NCBI RefSeq assembly: GCF_008801475.1
Contig: NZ_VZPP01000014.1
Coordinates: forward strand, 124,001 to 188,000
Source of the DNA: Pseudomonas moorei
Lineage (GTDB): Bacteria; Pseudomonadota; Gammaproteobacteria; Pseudomonadales; Pseudomonadaceae
DNA: 64,000 bases
Direction of reading: 5' to 3'
Each line of letters starts with the position of its first letter. Position 1 is the first letter of the stretch. The position numbers and the translations under genes were made by a program. This document shows, piece after piece, positions 36,360-44,292 of the stretch. The notes below the pieces were generated by a model. That model did no database searches. It was not told the DNA's origin and saw nothing but the letters and a program-made list of their open reading frames with translations.

Positions 36360-37154
36360 TCAGTTTTCGGCCAGCGCCAGTCGCTCACGTGCTGCCGGCG
36401 TTTTTTCCGCAAGTTCCAGCTGCATGCAACGCTCCAGGAACAGGAACATGTAGTCGTAGCTCTTGCACACGGCCTGACGCAATTCCATCTGCAGGGATTT
36501 GCTCGGGTTCATGCCCGCCAGGGAACAGATGATTTCCAGTGCTTCCCACGGATGGGCATCGTCATACTGGGCGTGCATCTTCAGCCACTTCATCGCGCGC
36601 TTGCGCTCTTCCTCGGGGAAAGAAGCTGCGTATACGCCACTGGAACACACCAGCGCCGACCACTCCCCGGTCGCACCTTCAATGGCATAGTTGGTCGCGG
36701 CGATGGCCACGATCAGCGAGTCCGCGGAACTGGTGTGCCAGCACCAATGGCTCAAGGCGTGAAGTTCGGGGGCTACCTGTTGCGCCTGCAGATCTTCCAG
36801 AGTGACGCCGTGAGCACGGCTCCAGTTCACCCAGTAATCGGCGTGGTTCAATTCGACGCGAATGTTGCGCATCAGCCAGCGACGCGCCATGTCTTCGCCC
36901 GGGTGGCGGGCAAAGCGGGTCTTGGTCAGGTTTTGTGCCATGTATAACGCGAACTGTTCGACCACCGGCCAGCCACCAATCAGGTACTGACGCATGGTCT
37001 TTGCACTGAGCTTGTTGTCACGCATGCGCTGATACAGTTCGTGTTCGACAACCCGGCGCTTGCTCTCGCTGCAATCCTGGATCAGGCGCTGGGCCCAGGC
37101 CGGATAACTTGCAGCTTCCATGAGTGGTCCGGTTCGGTTGAATGTGTCGATCAC
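36360..37154 (-). CDS. TenA/heme-oxygenase-fold protein (iron-containing redox enzyme type)
   Basis: A 264-residue all-helical protein. The GTG at 37154 is chosen because AAGGAG lies nine bases upstream; a longer reading has no ribosome site. Motifs fit the TenA/PqqC-like superfamily: WPVVEQFALYMAQNL, then RVELNHADYWVNW, YAIEGATGEWSA and HAQYDDAHPWEALEI. The Glu and His residues in these helices resemble the ligand set of heme-oxygenase-like diiron enzymes, but I cannot confirm metal binding. It begins 45 bases after the GGDEF-EAL gene on the same strand, so cotranscription is likely. Annotated relatives are often called TenA transcriptional regulators without good evidence. Confidence 0.75.
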   Translation of the reverse strand: MIDTFNRTGPLMEAASYPAWAQRLIQDCSESKRRVVEHELYQRMRDNKLSAKTMRQYLIGGWPVVEQFALYMAQNLTKTRFARHPGEDMARRWLMRNIRVELNHADYWVNWSRAHGVTLEDLQAQQVAPELHALSHWCWHTSSADSLIVAIAATNYAIEGATGEWSALVCSSGVYAASFPEEERKRAMKWLKMHAQYDDAHPWEALEIICSLAGMNPSKSLQMELRQAVCKSYDYMFLFLERCMQLELAEKTPAARERLALAEN

Positions 37155-37199
37155 TGTCGGGCTCCTTTTGATTGTGATTGTTAGGATCAGCAAGAGATT

Positions 37200-39659
37200 T
37201 CAACGGAACGTGCCAGGCGCCCTGAACAACAAGGGTTGAGGCCTGGCAGGACGACTTTGCAAACTATCGCAGGTAAACAGTTGCGGGCGTTCAATGACAT
37301 ACCCTTGAGCGTAATCCACCCCGATCTCCAGCAATGCCTGCTCGATCAGTGGCGTCTCGACAAACTCGGCAATCGTACGCTTACCCATGACATGACCGAT
37401 GTGATTGATCACCTCGACCATAGCGCGGTTAATCGGGTCGTCCAGCATATCCTTTACGAAACTCCCGTCGATCTTCAGGAAGTCTACAGGCAAATGTTTC
37501 AGGTAGGCGAATGAAGACATTCCGGCGCAAAAATCGTCCAGCGAAAAAAGGCAACCTAAACCCTTGAGTTCATTGATGAATCTGATCGCACTGCCAAGAT
37601 TTGAAATAGCACTGGTTTCAGTAATTTCAAAACAAATCATTTCAGCCGGTATCGAATATGTAACGAACTGTTCACGCAGGAAGTCGAGAAACGCCTCGTC
37701 TCCGATGGTTGTGCCTGACAGATTGATCGCACACATGGCCAGTGGCCCGTGGCGCTTTTCCGCGCGACATTGGGCAATGATCTTGAACACGTTTTGTACG
37801 ACCCAACGATCAAGCGAGCTCATCAGGCCATAACGCTCGGCCGCCGGAATAAAGCTGTCGGGCAAAATCATGCGCCCGGCCTCGTCGTGCAAGCGCAACA
37901 GGATTTCGATATGCCCGCTGCCTGCATCGGTATGGCCAAGCGGCGCAATCTCCTGGGCATACAGGCAGAAGCGATCCTCTTCCAGCGCCATGTGCAGGCG
38001 CTGTACCCAGGCCATTTCGCCAAAGCGCAGGGACAACTCCGAATCATCGGGATGGTAGACCTGAACCCGGTTACGACCTTTTTCCTTGGCCATGTAGCAG
38101 GCCATGTCGGCAGCGCGCAGCGACGCTTCAAGGGTGGTCGGATTCTGCGCGACATGCACCAGGCCGATGCTCACGGTTGTCACGAATGGCCGGCCCTTCC
38201 AGACAAAGTGCAGATTCTGCACGGTCTGACGCAGGCTCTCGGCGACTTTCTCCGCCGCGTCCGGCCCACAGTTCTCCAGCAGGATGCCGAACTCGTCCCC
38301 CCCCAACCGGGCGAGGGTATCGCCCTCACGCAATCCCGATTGCAGAAGCGCGCAGATATGCCGCAGCAATTCGTCACCGGCGGCATGGCCACAGGTATCG
38401 TTGACCAGCTTGAATTGATCCAGATCGAGAAACATCAGGGCATGACGCCCCGCCTGCCGGGTCAGCGTGTGCAGGGCCTGCTCCAGGCGATACTCGAACT
38501 CGCGACGGTTGGCCAGCCCGGTCAATGCATCGTGGGTGGCCTGCCAGGACAGATTGGCGATGTATTGCCGTTCCTGCGTCATGTCGTGCAGCACCAGTAC
38601 GGCGCCGCTGACCTTGCCGGCATTGCGGATAGGCGCGCCGACCAGCGTGACCGACACCGTGCTGCCATCGAGGCGTTGAATCAACTTGGAATGTTCACTG
38701 CCACCGCTGAGATGACCACTGAGAATGCGCTCGATCAACGTAAAACCGTCGGTCTGGGCATTCTCGTCCAGCAGGTTGAACAAGGCCGCCAGCGGCAATC
38801 CGGTCGCCTGCTCGGCCTTCCAGTGAGTCAAGGCTTCGGCGGCCGGGTTCATGTAGGCAATGGCGCCTTCGACGTCGGTGGTAATCACCCCGTCGCCGAT
38901 CGATTGCAGGGTGATCTGCGCCCGGTCCTTCTCCAGTTGCAGAGCGTCAGCGAAGGCGTGGCGTTGCTTGAGCAGTTTGTGGGTGCGCATCAAGGCCAAC
39001 GCGATCAAGCCCAGGGCGGTGGCGAGGTTGGTCACCAGCAACAGGCGCAGAATGACTCGCGACCCCTCTCCCAATGCGTCACTGAAGGCTTTTGCTGCGG
39101 GTGTCACCTCATCGTTGATCGCAAAAATCTGCGCCTTCCAGCGCTTGATATCGTCATCGGAGGCCGGGCTGGTGGAGATGTGCTGATGCATATCCTGCGC
39201 AACGTCATCCAGCTTGACCAGGTACGCATCACCCACCGTCCAGAGATCGATGGCCTTTTCGAGGTAACTGAAGTGGCGGAAATTGAGGTACAGCCAGATC
39301 AGACTGGAAACGTCATCCGGGTGGTTGCCACCTTTGAGAATCGCCAGGCGCGCCGCTTCGATATTCGGCGGTTGATGATCCAGCGCTACCCGCAACTCGT
39401 GACCGCCCTGGGGCACGGAAATCGCATTCTGGTATTTGCGGAAAATCGACGCGTCACGACTGTCGGCGTACAGATTGAGGTAATAGATGGCATCTTTTTG
39501 GCCTTTGGACCACAGGCTTTCACCGGCGACATAGCCGCGAACCGCCGACAGCACATAAAGGCTAACGCCACCCAACAAGGCTTGAAACACCACAACGGCG
39601 ATAAATGGCCAGACAATGCCCAACAACCGTGGCGTTCCGAGTGTCCGCGTTTGATTCAT
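37200..39659 (-). CDS. Membrane PAS-GGDEF-EAL c-di-GMP protein
   Basis: An 819-residue bifunctional-type signalling protein from the ATG giving MNQTRTLGTPRLLG, with AAGGGA upstream; an extension to 39845 is not family-like. A membrane helix (about residues 12-36), a ~190-residue periplasmic sensor and a second helix (about 220-245) are followed by a PAS domain (LQSIGDGVITTDVEG), a GGDEF domain with intact GGDEF at 453-457, and an EAL domain. The EAL motif reads EIL (Glu585), but NLSG, EITETSA, DDFCAGMSS and LKIDGSFV are present, so phosphodiesterase activity is plausible. The architecture and length resemble RbdA, the P. aeruginosa biofilm-dispersal protein. Confidence 0.92.
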   Translation of the reverse strand: MNQTRTLGTPRLLGIVWPFIAVVVFQALLGGVSLYVLSAVRGYVAGESLWSKGQKDAIYYLNLYADSRDASIFRKYQNAISVPQGGHELRVALDHQPPNIEAARLAILKGGNHPDDVSSLIWLYLNFRHFSYLEKAIDLWTVGDAYLVKLDDVAQDMHQHISTSPASDDDIKRWKAQIFAINDEVTPAAKAFSDALGEGSRVILRLLLVTNLATALGLIALALMRTHKLLKQRHAFADALQLEKDRAQITLQSIGDGVITTDVEGAIAYMNPAAEALTHWKAEQATGLPLAALFNLLDENAQTDGFTLIERILSGHLSGGSEHSKLIQRLDGSTVSVTLVGAPIRNAGKVSGAVLVLHDMTQERQYIANLSWQATHDALTGLANRREFEYRLEQALHTLTRQAGRHALMFLDLDQFKLVNDTCGHAAGDELLRHICALLQSGLREGDTLARLGGDEFGILLENCGPDAAEKVAESLRQTVQNLHFVWKGRPFVTTVSIGLVHVAQNPTTLEASLRAADMACYMAKEKGRNRVQVYHPDDSELSLRFGEMAWVQRLHMALEEDRFCLYAQEIAPLGHTDAGSGHIEILLRLHDEAGRMILPDSFIPAAERYGLMSSLDRWVVQNVFKIIAQCRAEKRHGPLAMCAINLSGTTIGDEAFLDFLREQFVTYSIPAEMICFEITETSAISNLGSAIRFINELKGLGCLFSLDDFCAGMSSFAYLKHLPVDFLKIDGSFVKDMLDDPINRAMVEVINHIGHVMGKRTIAEFVETPLIEQALLEIGVDYAQGYVIERPQLFTCDSLQSRPARPQPLLFRAPGTFR

Positions 39660-39734
39660 GAGGTCCCTTGCATAAGCACTACTTGATCGTCTTCCGGACG
39701 TAATCGCTACAGCTAGACTAGGGGCTGATCTCAT

Positions 39735-39750
39735 TCCCGGCAAGCCGGGA
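39735..39750. promoter_or_regulatory. Perfect dyad between the divergent GGDEF-EAL and giant-protein genes
   Basis: TCCCGGCAAGCCGGGA pairs seven bases on each side of AA. It lies 76 bases upstream of the GGDEF-EAL start and 90 bases upstream of the 1483-residue gene, so it could be a shared operator. A REP-core remnant is the alternative. Confidence 0.35.
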
Positions 39751-39839
39751 TATTTCGGGAGGCCAAGATATATATACCGCCTCGAAGCGGCTTGAAGTGT
39801 TGAAGCTGGCGCTCTTTCCATTCGAGAGCGGAACCCGTC

Positions 39840-42800
39840 ATGCAATTAACGACTTCAACTTCAGCGCAGCATCACGCCGGGCAACTGGCGGAATACGATT
39901 CCTTACTGTCGCAACTACGCAAAATACCCACCTCAGGCATCCGTACAGACAACACTTATCTGACCCCAAAGCCCTTTTCGCCGCTGGCTCGAGAGTTCGA
40001 TAAAGGAAGTGCGCATATCGCCGAAGTGGTTCAGAGCATCGGCGCAGAAGTTCGTCCAGATCGCCTTCTGTGCCTCACGCATATCTTGAAGTACTACGGG
40101 CTTACAGTGCCTGAGCATCAAGATGCCACAACCCTTGCCCCATTGATTCGCGAGCTGGAAGAAAGAAGCGCGAACCACCGGCTGGGTCTGGAACAGGGCC
40201 TTGATATCAGCTGCCTTTTGTCTGCCGACGATCGTTCGAAAATCGATAACGAAATCAGCCTGGTTCTGGGTGATGAAGAAACGCCCATCATTGACCGCCT
40301 GGCAAGAGAGGCTGATCCGGACGTTACCCCCGAACAGATGCGATTGACGCCCGAAGTCTGCCTGCTGCGCTTGCTCGACAACCATAAGGCTCGTTATCTG
40401 ACCCAACGCTTGATCGACGCATTGGGCTGGTACGGCGCTCGTCCCGGTGAAAATCCTGCTCCGGGTATCGGCCCCCGGCTTCTGGCCCAAGCACTGCTTG
40501 TCTGGTACAGCCCGTCCCCCACCGAATCATCCGACACCATTGCCGGCTATCGTCTGCAACAACGCGCCAACCAAGGCAAAAGCTATCAACGTCTTCGCAG
40601 TGAATTCGAGAATCATCTGCTCGATTCGGGGCAAGTCACCACGCCCCTGGAAAAAATCGTGCTCGGGCGTCTGCTGCTGCGACAGTTTCCGATTGAGTTT
40701 CAGGTGCGCAACATTCCGCAAGATCTTCCTTATGCGACCTCCGTCGTCTGGGTCAACTTTGTCCATGGCGCCAGGCTCGCACACGCACTCGATCCGGGAC
40801 TGCTGCAGCGTCTGACGTTTCAGCAACTGGTGGATTTACCCTTGCGCAAAAGTGAAAAGGCCCCAAAAGCGTTGCTTGATCTGATTGCATTGACGCGACT
40901 CGCCGCTGCCCGCGAGTGGTCCAGGGCCACGGGTGCCATTGCTCCGACCCACGAGACTGCGACAGAAGCCTTGTCCGACCCGATCAACGCTCTGGAGAAA
41001 TACACGAAGCAATTGAATGCGGCGATTATCCAGATGACGGTAGAACCGCCACAGCGGTTGGAGCTCGCCAGTAAATGCCTGAAAGAGGCGTTTAGCGGCC
41101 GATTGGTTGGCCCGCTCGACATAAGACTGATGCGCGACGACGGCTACGCTGGAAAACGCGTAGAACGAAACGTGATCGAGACGCCGACGGTACCAGGAAG
41201 AACCTACCCCCTGGTTGAGGTGTACGCTTCGGGCGGCTTGTCGCCCAACACAAAGTGGTATGTCAGCAACGACGGCAAGATCGGGACTTTCTGGATAAGT
41301 CTGTCAAGCAAGGGCACTCTCGAGCATGGCCTTACGAAGCAGCACACTGACCCCAAACCTTTTCTTTTAATCCCCCCCGAAGTATCCCTGCCTGACGTTC
41401 CGGCCCTGTTCGACAAACGCTTCAGCAGCTATCTCGATAAAGCCAAAGATGCCTATGAAACCTTGATCAAAAACCAGCTCGTGACGTTGCCCTGGGTTGA
41501 TCGCCAGGCTCTGGAACATGGAGAAGTCAGGGTCTACACCCTGAGGGAAGAAACCTCGAAAATCAAAGCGGATGACGAGACCAGTGAACTGATAATGCCC
41601 CTGCGAGCGCGCATGGGGTTCGTTCTGCGAGCCGATTATCGCGGCAAGGCGTCGTTTTACGAGTGCCTTCCCCGCGCTGGATTGATACGGATACGAACAG
41701 ATGTTTCAGTCAAAATGGTCGGTGGCTACCGCAAAAACTTCCTTGTTCCCGATTTTTTCGATGACGACTACAACGTTATCCCCATTACGGGTGGCAACAA
41801 ACTGCCGTTCGATTGGGAAGCCCACAAGAAAGGCATAAAACCGAAGCAGGGAGCGACCTGCTACGCCATTCTCGAACAACTGGGTGACCCCCTTAGCTGT
41901 TCATTGATCCCGCTGGCACATCACGACATCACCGCGAACCTGACGCTGTCCTCGTCCCGCTCCCGGGAAATTGCCTCTTTCATTTCGAAAAACCTGTTCT
42001 ATCTCGACGAAAAGGAACTGCGGGCCCAAGCCTGGGGAGAAACGAAATTCGAGCGTGATCGTGATGAAAAACACTGGCTGTACGAGCTAAAACCCTTCAT
42101 CCCGTTCTGGGGCAGCCTCGACGATTTGCAATCCGACAAATTCGGCAATCGAGTCCTCGGGGTGATAGGGCTGATTGTCGATGTCGTTTCCTTTGCCCTG
42201 CCTTTGGGGAAGTTCGCCGCTGGCAGCATGAGGCTGGCCATCCAGGCCGGCCGAATGGGAATTCGGGCAACGCTTCCCTCTCTGGGCAAGCTTTCGACGA
42301 ACCTTCTGACCGCCAATCTGAGAAATTTCAATCCTCTGGACGCCCTGCCTACCCTTCTGAAGTCGTCTGTTCGGGGCGTTCGAGCGGGCAGCCGCGCATT
42401 GAGTCATCTCGAAAACAAAGCAATGTTCAAACTCAAGAAGCTGGCCGGACGGGCTGATGAGTACGATTTCCCCCAAGGCCTGACCCAGGTGACCGATCCA
42501 GGGCATTGGCGCCCGCTGACAGATGCCGATCAACTTGCCATCGTCAAAGGCATTGAAGACGTCCCCGTGCGTAACGTTGTGCCATTGGGATTCCGGCACT
42601 ACCTGATCGATCCACAGTCGTCTCGCCCATTCGGGCCGTTGCTGACGACTCACGCCCACGATCTCTCGCTGGGTCGTTCCAGCTACCCCCCACTGAAGAA
42701 CAGTGATGCGCATGTCTTCGTTGAATTACCCGATAAAACCAGTGTCCGGGAAGTGCTGGAAATCGATGGCCGCACCACGGTACTCATCGACGAGTTGCCA

Positions 42801-44291
42801 TACCGACTCGATGGCAATGATTTACGCCGCGTCGACCTGATCGATGACAGCAACGCATTGACCCTGGTGCCCTGCCGGCCACGTCGCGCGCCAAACGGCA
42901 AGAGTGATTGCCTCAGCAGTTTTGTGACGAGCGAGCCGGCTCCCACGCCGGAAATCGGTTCGTTCGACGAAACCAAAGATTACGCGCCATGGTTTGGCGA
43001 CCGGGTATCCGTGCCGGTTGAGCGACCGCCTCATGCAGGTCAGTTTCTGACCCATGAAGGTAATCTTTATTACATCACCGATGGCGTCCCGAGCCTCTAC
43101 AAAGGTGACATCAGCCAACTCGGCTTTGCCAAGAAATGGCTGGTACCGAGCAAAGAAATACCGGCCAGTCTGATGTTCCGTAAAGGTATTTACGGCCGCA
43201 TAGAGGTTAAAGGCGTCTATGAGGGCGCTGAGGACTCACATCAGATCGGGGCCATTCTGGTGCCGTCCCTCGATGACTCCAGCACTTATGTGTTTACCCG
43301 GATCAACACCGATAAGTATTACGTCGCGACAGTACCCAAGGGACAAAACTTGAGCGAGCCGCTGACCTTGAAACGCCTGCTCAAACCCGACATGGCCGAA
43401 GGCACGCTGGGAGAGGAATTGTTATTGGTCTACACCGGATCGCTGAGTGCCAACAACATCGCGCGCATCCACGGGGTCGAAGCCATTTCGCGAGCAATGA
43501 AAACCATGGAGGAGATCGCCATTCCCATCGGAACGAACCCGATCCCGGCGACCAGCATGAAACACTTGAAGGTAGACACCAGCCCTGGAGAGGCGTTGAT
43601 GTTCGATCATTCGACCCGAATGATCGTCACGCAATTGCCGCAAGGCGCCACGTCCTGGAGCCGAAGCAAGGACGCCCCGGAAGCTCTGCGGCAAAGAACG
43701 GCGCATATTTTCGATACCCTGTTCGAGTCGCCGACCATCGACGCCAGCAACACGAACAGCGCGCTGCGGATCAACCAGACCATGGAAAAGCTCCACCAAC
43801 TGATCCCTCGGCGCCAACGCTCCTACAACCCGAGGAACATCGCCTACGCCGAGGTCATGACCACTGCCGGGCAACGGGAAGTTTATGTCAGCGTTTCAGG
43901 GGGCCAGCAAGCGACCAGTCATTTGCCGCTGTTCAAGCAGAACCTGGGCGCGGATCAAGTCAGGGTCGGCGATACCATCTACTTCAACATCGACCTGAAT
44001 CAACACTTTCCTGTTACATCCCTTGATGTGACCGATCAAGGCAAGCTGCTGGCCGTGCCGACGACCATCAAGGACATAGGGACCTACAAGCCAGTGCAAA
44101 CGGCCAAGCCCACGTCTCTGGACAGCGAAAGCAAGTTGATCCGCGTGATTCGGGAAAAATACCCCGATCCTGCAACGATCAAATCCGTCGACGTCGCTAC
44201 GACAATGCGCCCTTGCGAGTCATGCTCGATCGTGGTGAAGGAGTTCGGTTACGACGGCGGGGAAAATGCGCTCCAAGTGTTGTGGAATTGA
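39840..44291 (+). CDS. 1483-residue putative toxin with C-terminal deaminase-like domain
   Basis: Not a protein I can name. The first ~400 residues are helical, with LLLRQFPIEFQVRNIPQDLP and VVWVNFVHGARL near 280-310, a pattern I recall from large Pseudomonas toxins of the Mcf/Fit and dermonecrotic (DUF6543-like) kind. A hydrophobic stretch at ~768-795 (VLGVIGLIVDVVSFALPLG) could insert in a membrane. The last ~130 residues look like a cytidine-deaminase-fold toxin tip: DSESK (Glu1430) and PCESC (Cys1459, Cys1462), closest in my memory to the BURPS668_1122 Toxin-deaminase family. No signal peptide or repeat is visible. GGAA precedes the ATG. No immunity gene lies nearby, and the stop is one base from that of the convergent ABC gene. 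Confidence 0.6.
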   Translation: MQLTTSTSAQHHAGQLAEYDSLLSQLRKIPTSGIRTDNTYLTPKPFSPLAREFDKGSAHIAEVVQSIGAEVRPDRLLCLTHILKYYGLTVPEHQDATTLAPLIRELEERSANHRLGLEQGLDISCLLSADDRSKIDNEISLVLGDEETPIIDRLAREADPDVTPEQMRLTPEVCLLRLLDNHKARYLTQRLIDALGWYGARPGENPAPGIGPRLLAQALLVWYSPSPTESSDTIAGYRLQQRANQGKSYQRLRSEFENHLLDSGQVTTPLEKIVLGRLLLRQFPIEFQVRNIPQDLPYATSVVWVNFVHGARLAHALDPGLLQRLTFQQLVDLPLRKSEKAPKALLDLIALTRLAAAREWSRATGAIAPTHETATEALSDPINALEKYTKQLNAAIIQMTVEPPQRLELASKCLKEAFSGRLVGPLDIRLMRDDGYAGKRVERNVIETPTVPGRTYPLVEVYASGGLSPNTKWYVSNDGKIGTFWISLSSKGTLEHGLTKQHTDPKPFLLIPPEVSLPDVPALFDKRFSSYLDKAKDAYETLIKNQLVTLPWVDRQALEHGEVRVYTLREETSKIKADDETSELIMPLRARMGFVLRADYRGKASFYECLPRAGLIRIRTDVSVKMVGGYRKNFLVPDFFDDDYNVIPITGGNKLPFDWEAHKKGIKPKQGATCYAILEQLGDPLSCSLIPLAHHDITANLTLSSSRSREIASFISKNLFYLDEKELRAQAWGETKFERDRDEKHWLYELKPFIPFWGSLDDLQSDKFGNRVLGVIGLIVDVVSFALPLGKFAAGSMRLAIQAGRMGIRATLPSLGKLSTNLLTANLRNFNPLDALPTLLKSSVRGVRAGSRALSHLENKAMFKLKKLAGRADEYDFPQGLTQVTDPGHWRPLTDADQLAIVKGIEDVPVRNVVPLGFRHYLIDPQSSRPFGPLLTTHAHDLSLGRSSYPPLKNSDAHVFVELPDKTSVREVLEIDGRTTVLIDELPYRLDGNDLRRVDLIDDSNALTLVPCRPRRAPNGKSDCLSSFVTSEPAPTPEIGSFDETKDYAPWFGDRVSVPVERPPHAGQFLTHEGNLYYITDGVPSLYKGDISQLGFAKKWLVPSKEIPASLMFRKGIYGRIEVKGVYEGAEDSHQIGAILVPSLDDSSTYVFTRINTDKYYVATVPKGQNLSEPLTLKRLLKPDMAEGTLGEELLLVYTGSLSANNIARIHGVEAISRAMKTMEEIAIPIGTNPIPATSMKHLKVDTSPGEALMFDHSTRMIVTQLPQGATSWSRSKDAPEALRQRTAHIFDTLFESPTIDASNTNSALRINQTMEKLHQLIPRRQRSYNPRNIAYAEVMTTAGQREVYVSVSGGQQATSHLPLFKQNLGADQVRVGDTIYFNIDLNQHFPVTSLDVTDQGKLLAVPTTIKDIGTYKPVQTAKPTSLDSESKLIRVIREKYPDPATIKSVDVATTMRPCESCSIVVKEFGYDGGENALQVLWN

Positions 44292-44292
44292 C

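Noticed and set aside
37749..39686. 645-codon plus-strand frame opposite the GGDEF-EAL gene
   Set aside because: Shadow of a well-defined PAS-GGDEF-EAL protein.
43422..43874. Antisense immunity-like frame inside the toxin-like gene
   Set aside because: No ribosome site and codon pattern explained by the sense gene.
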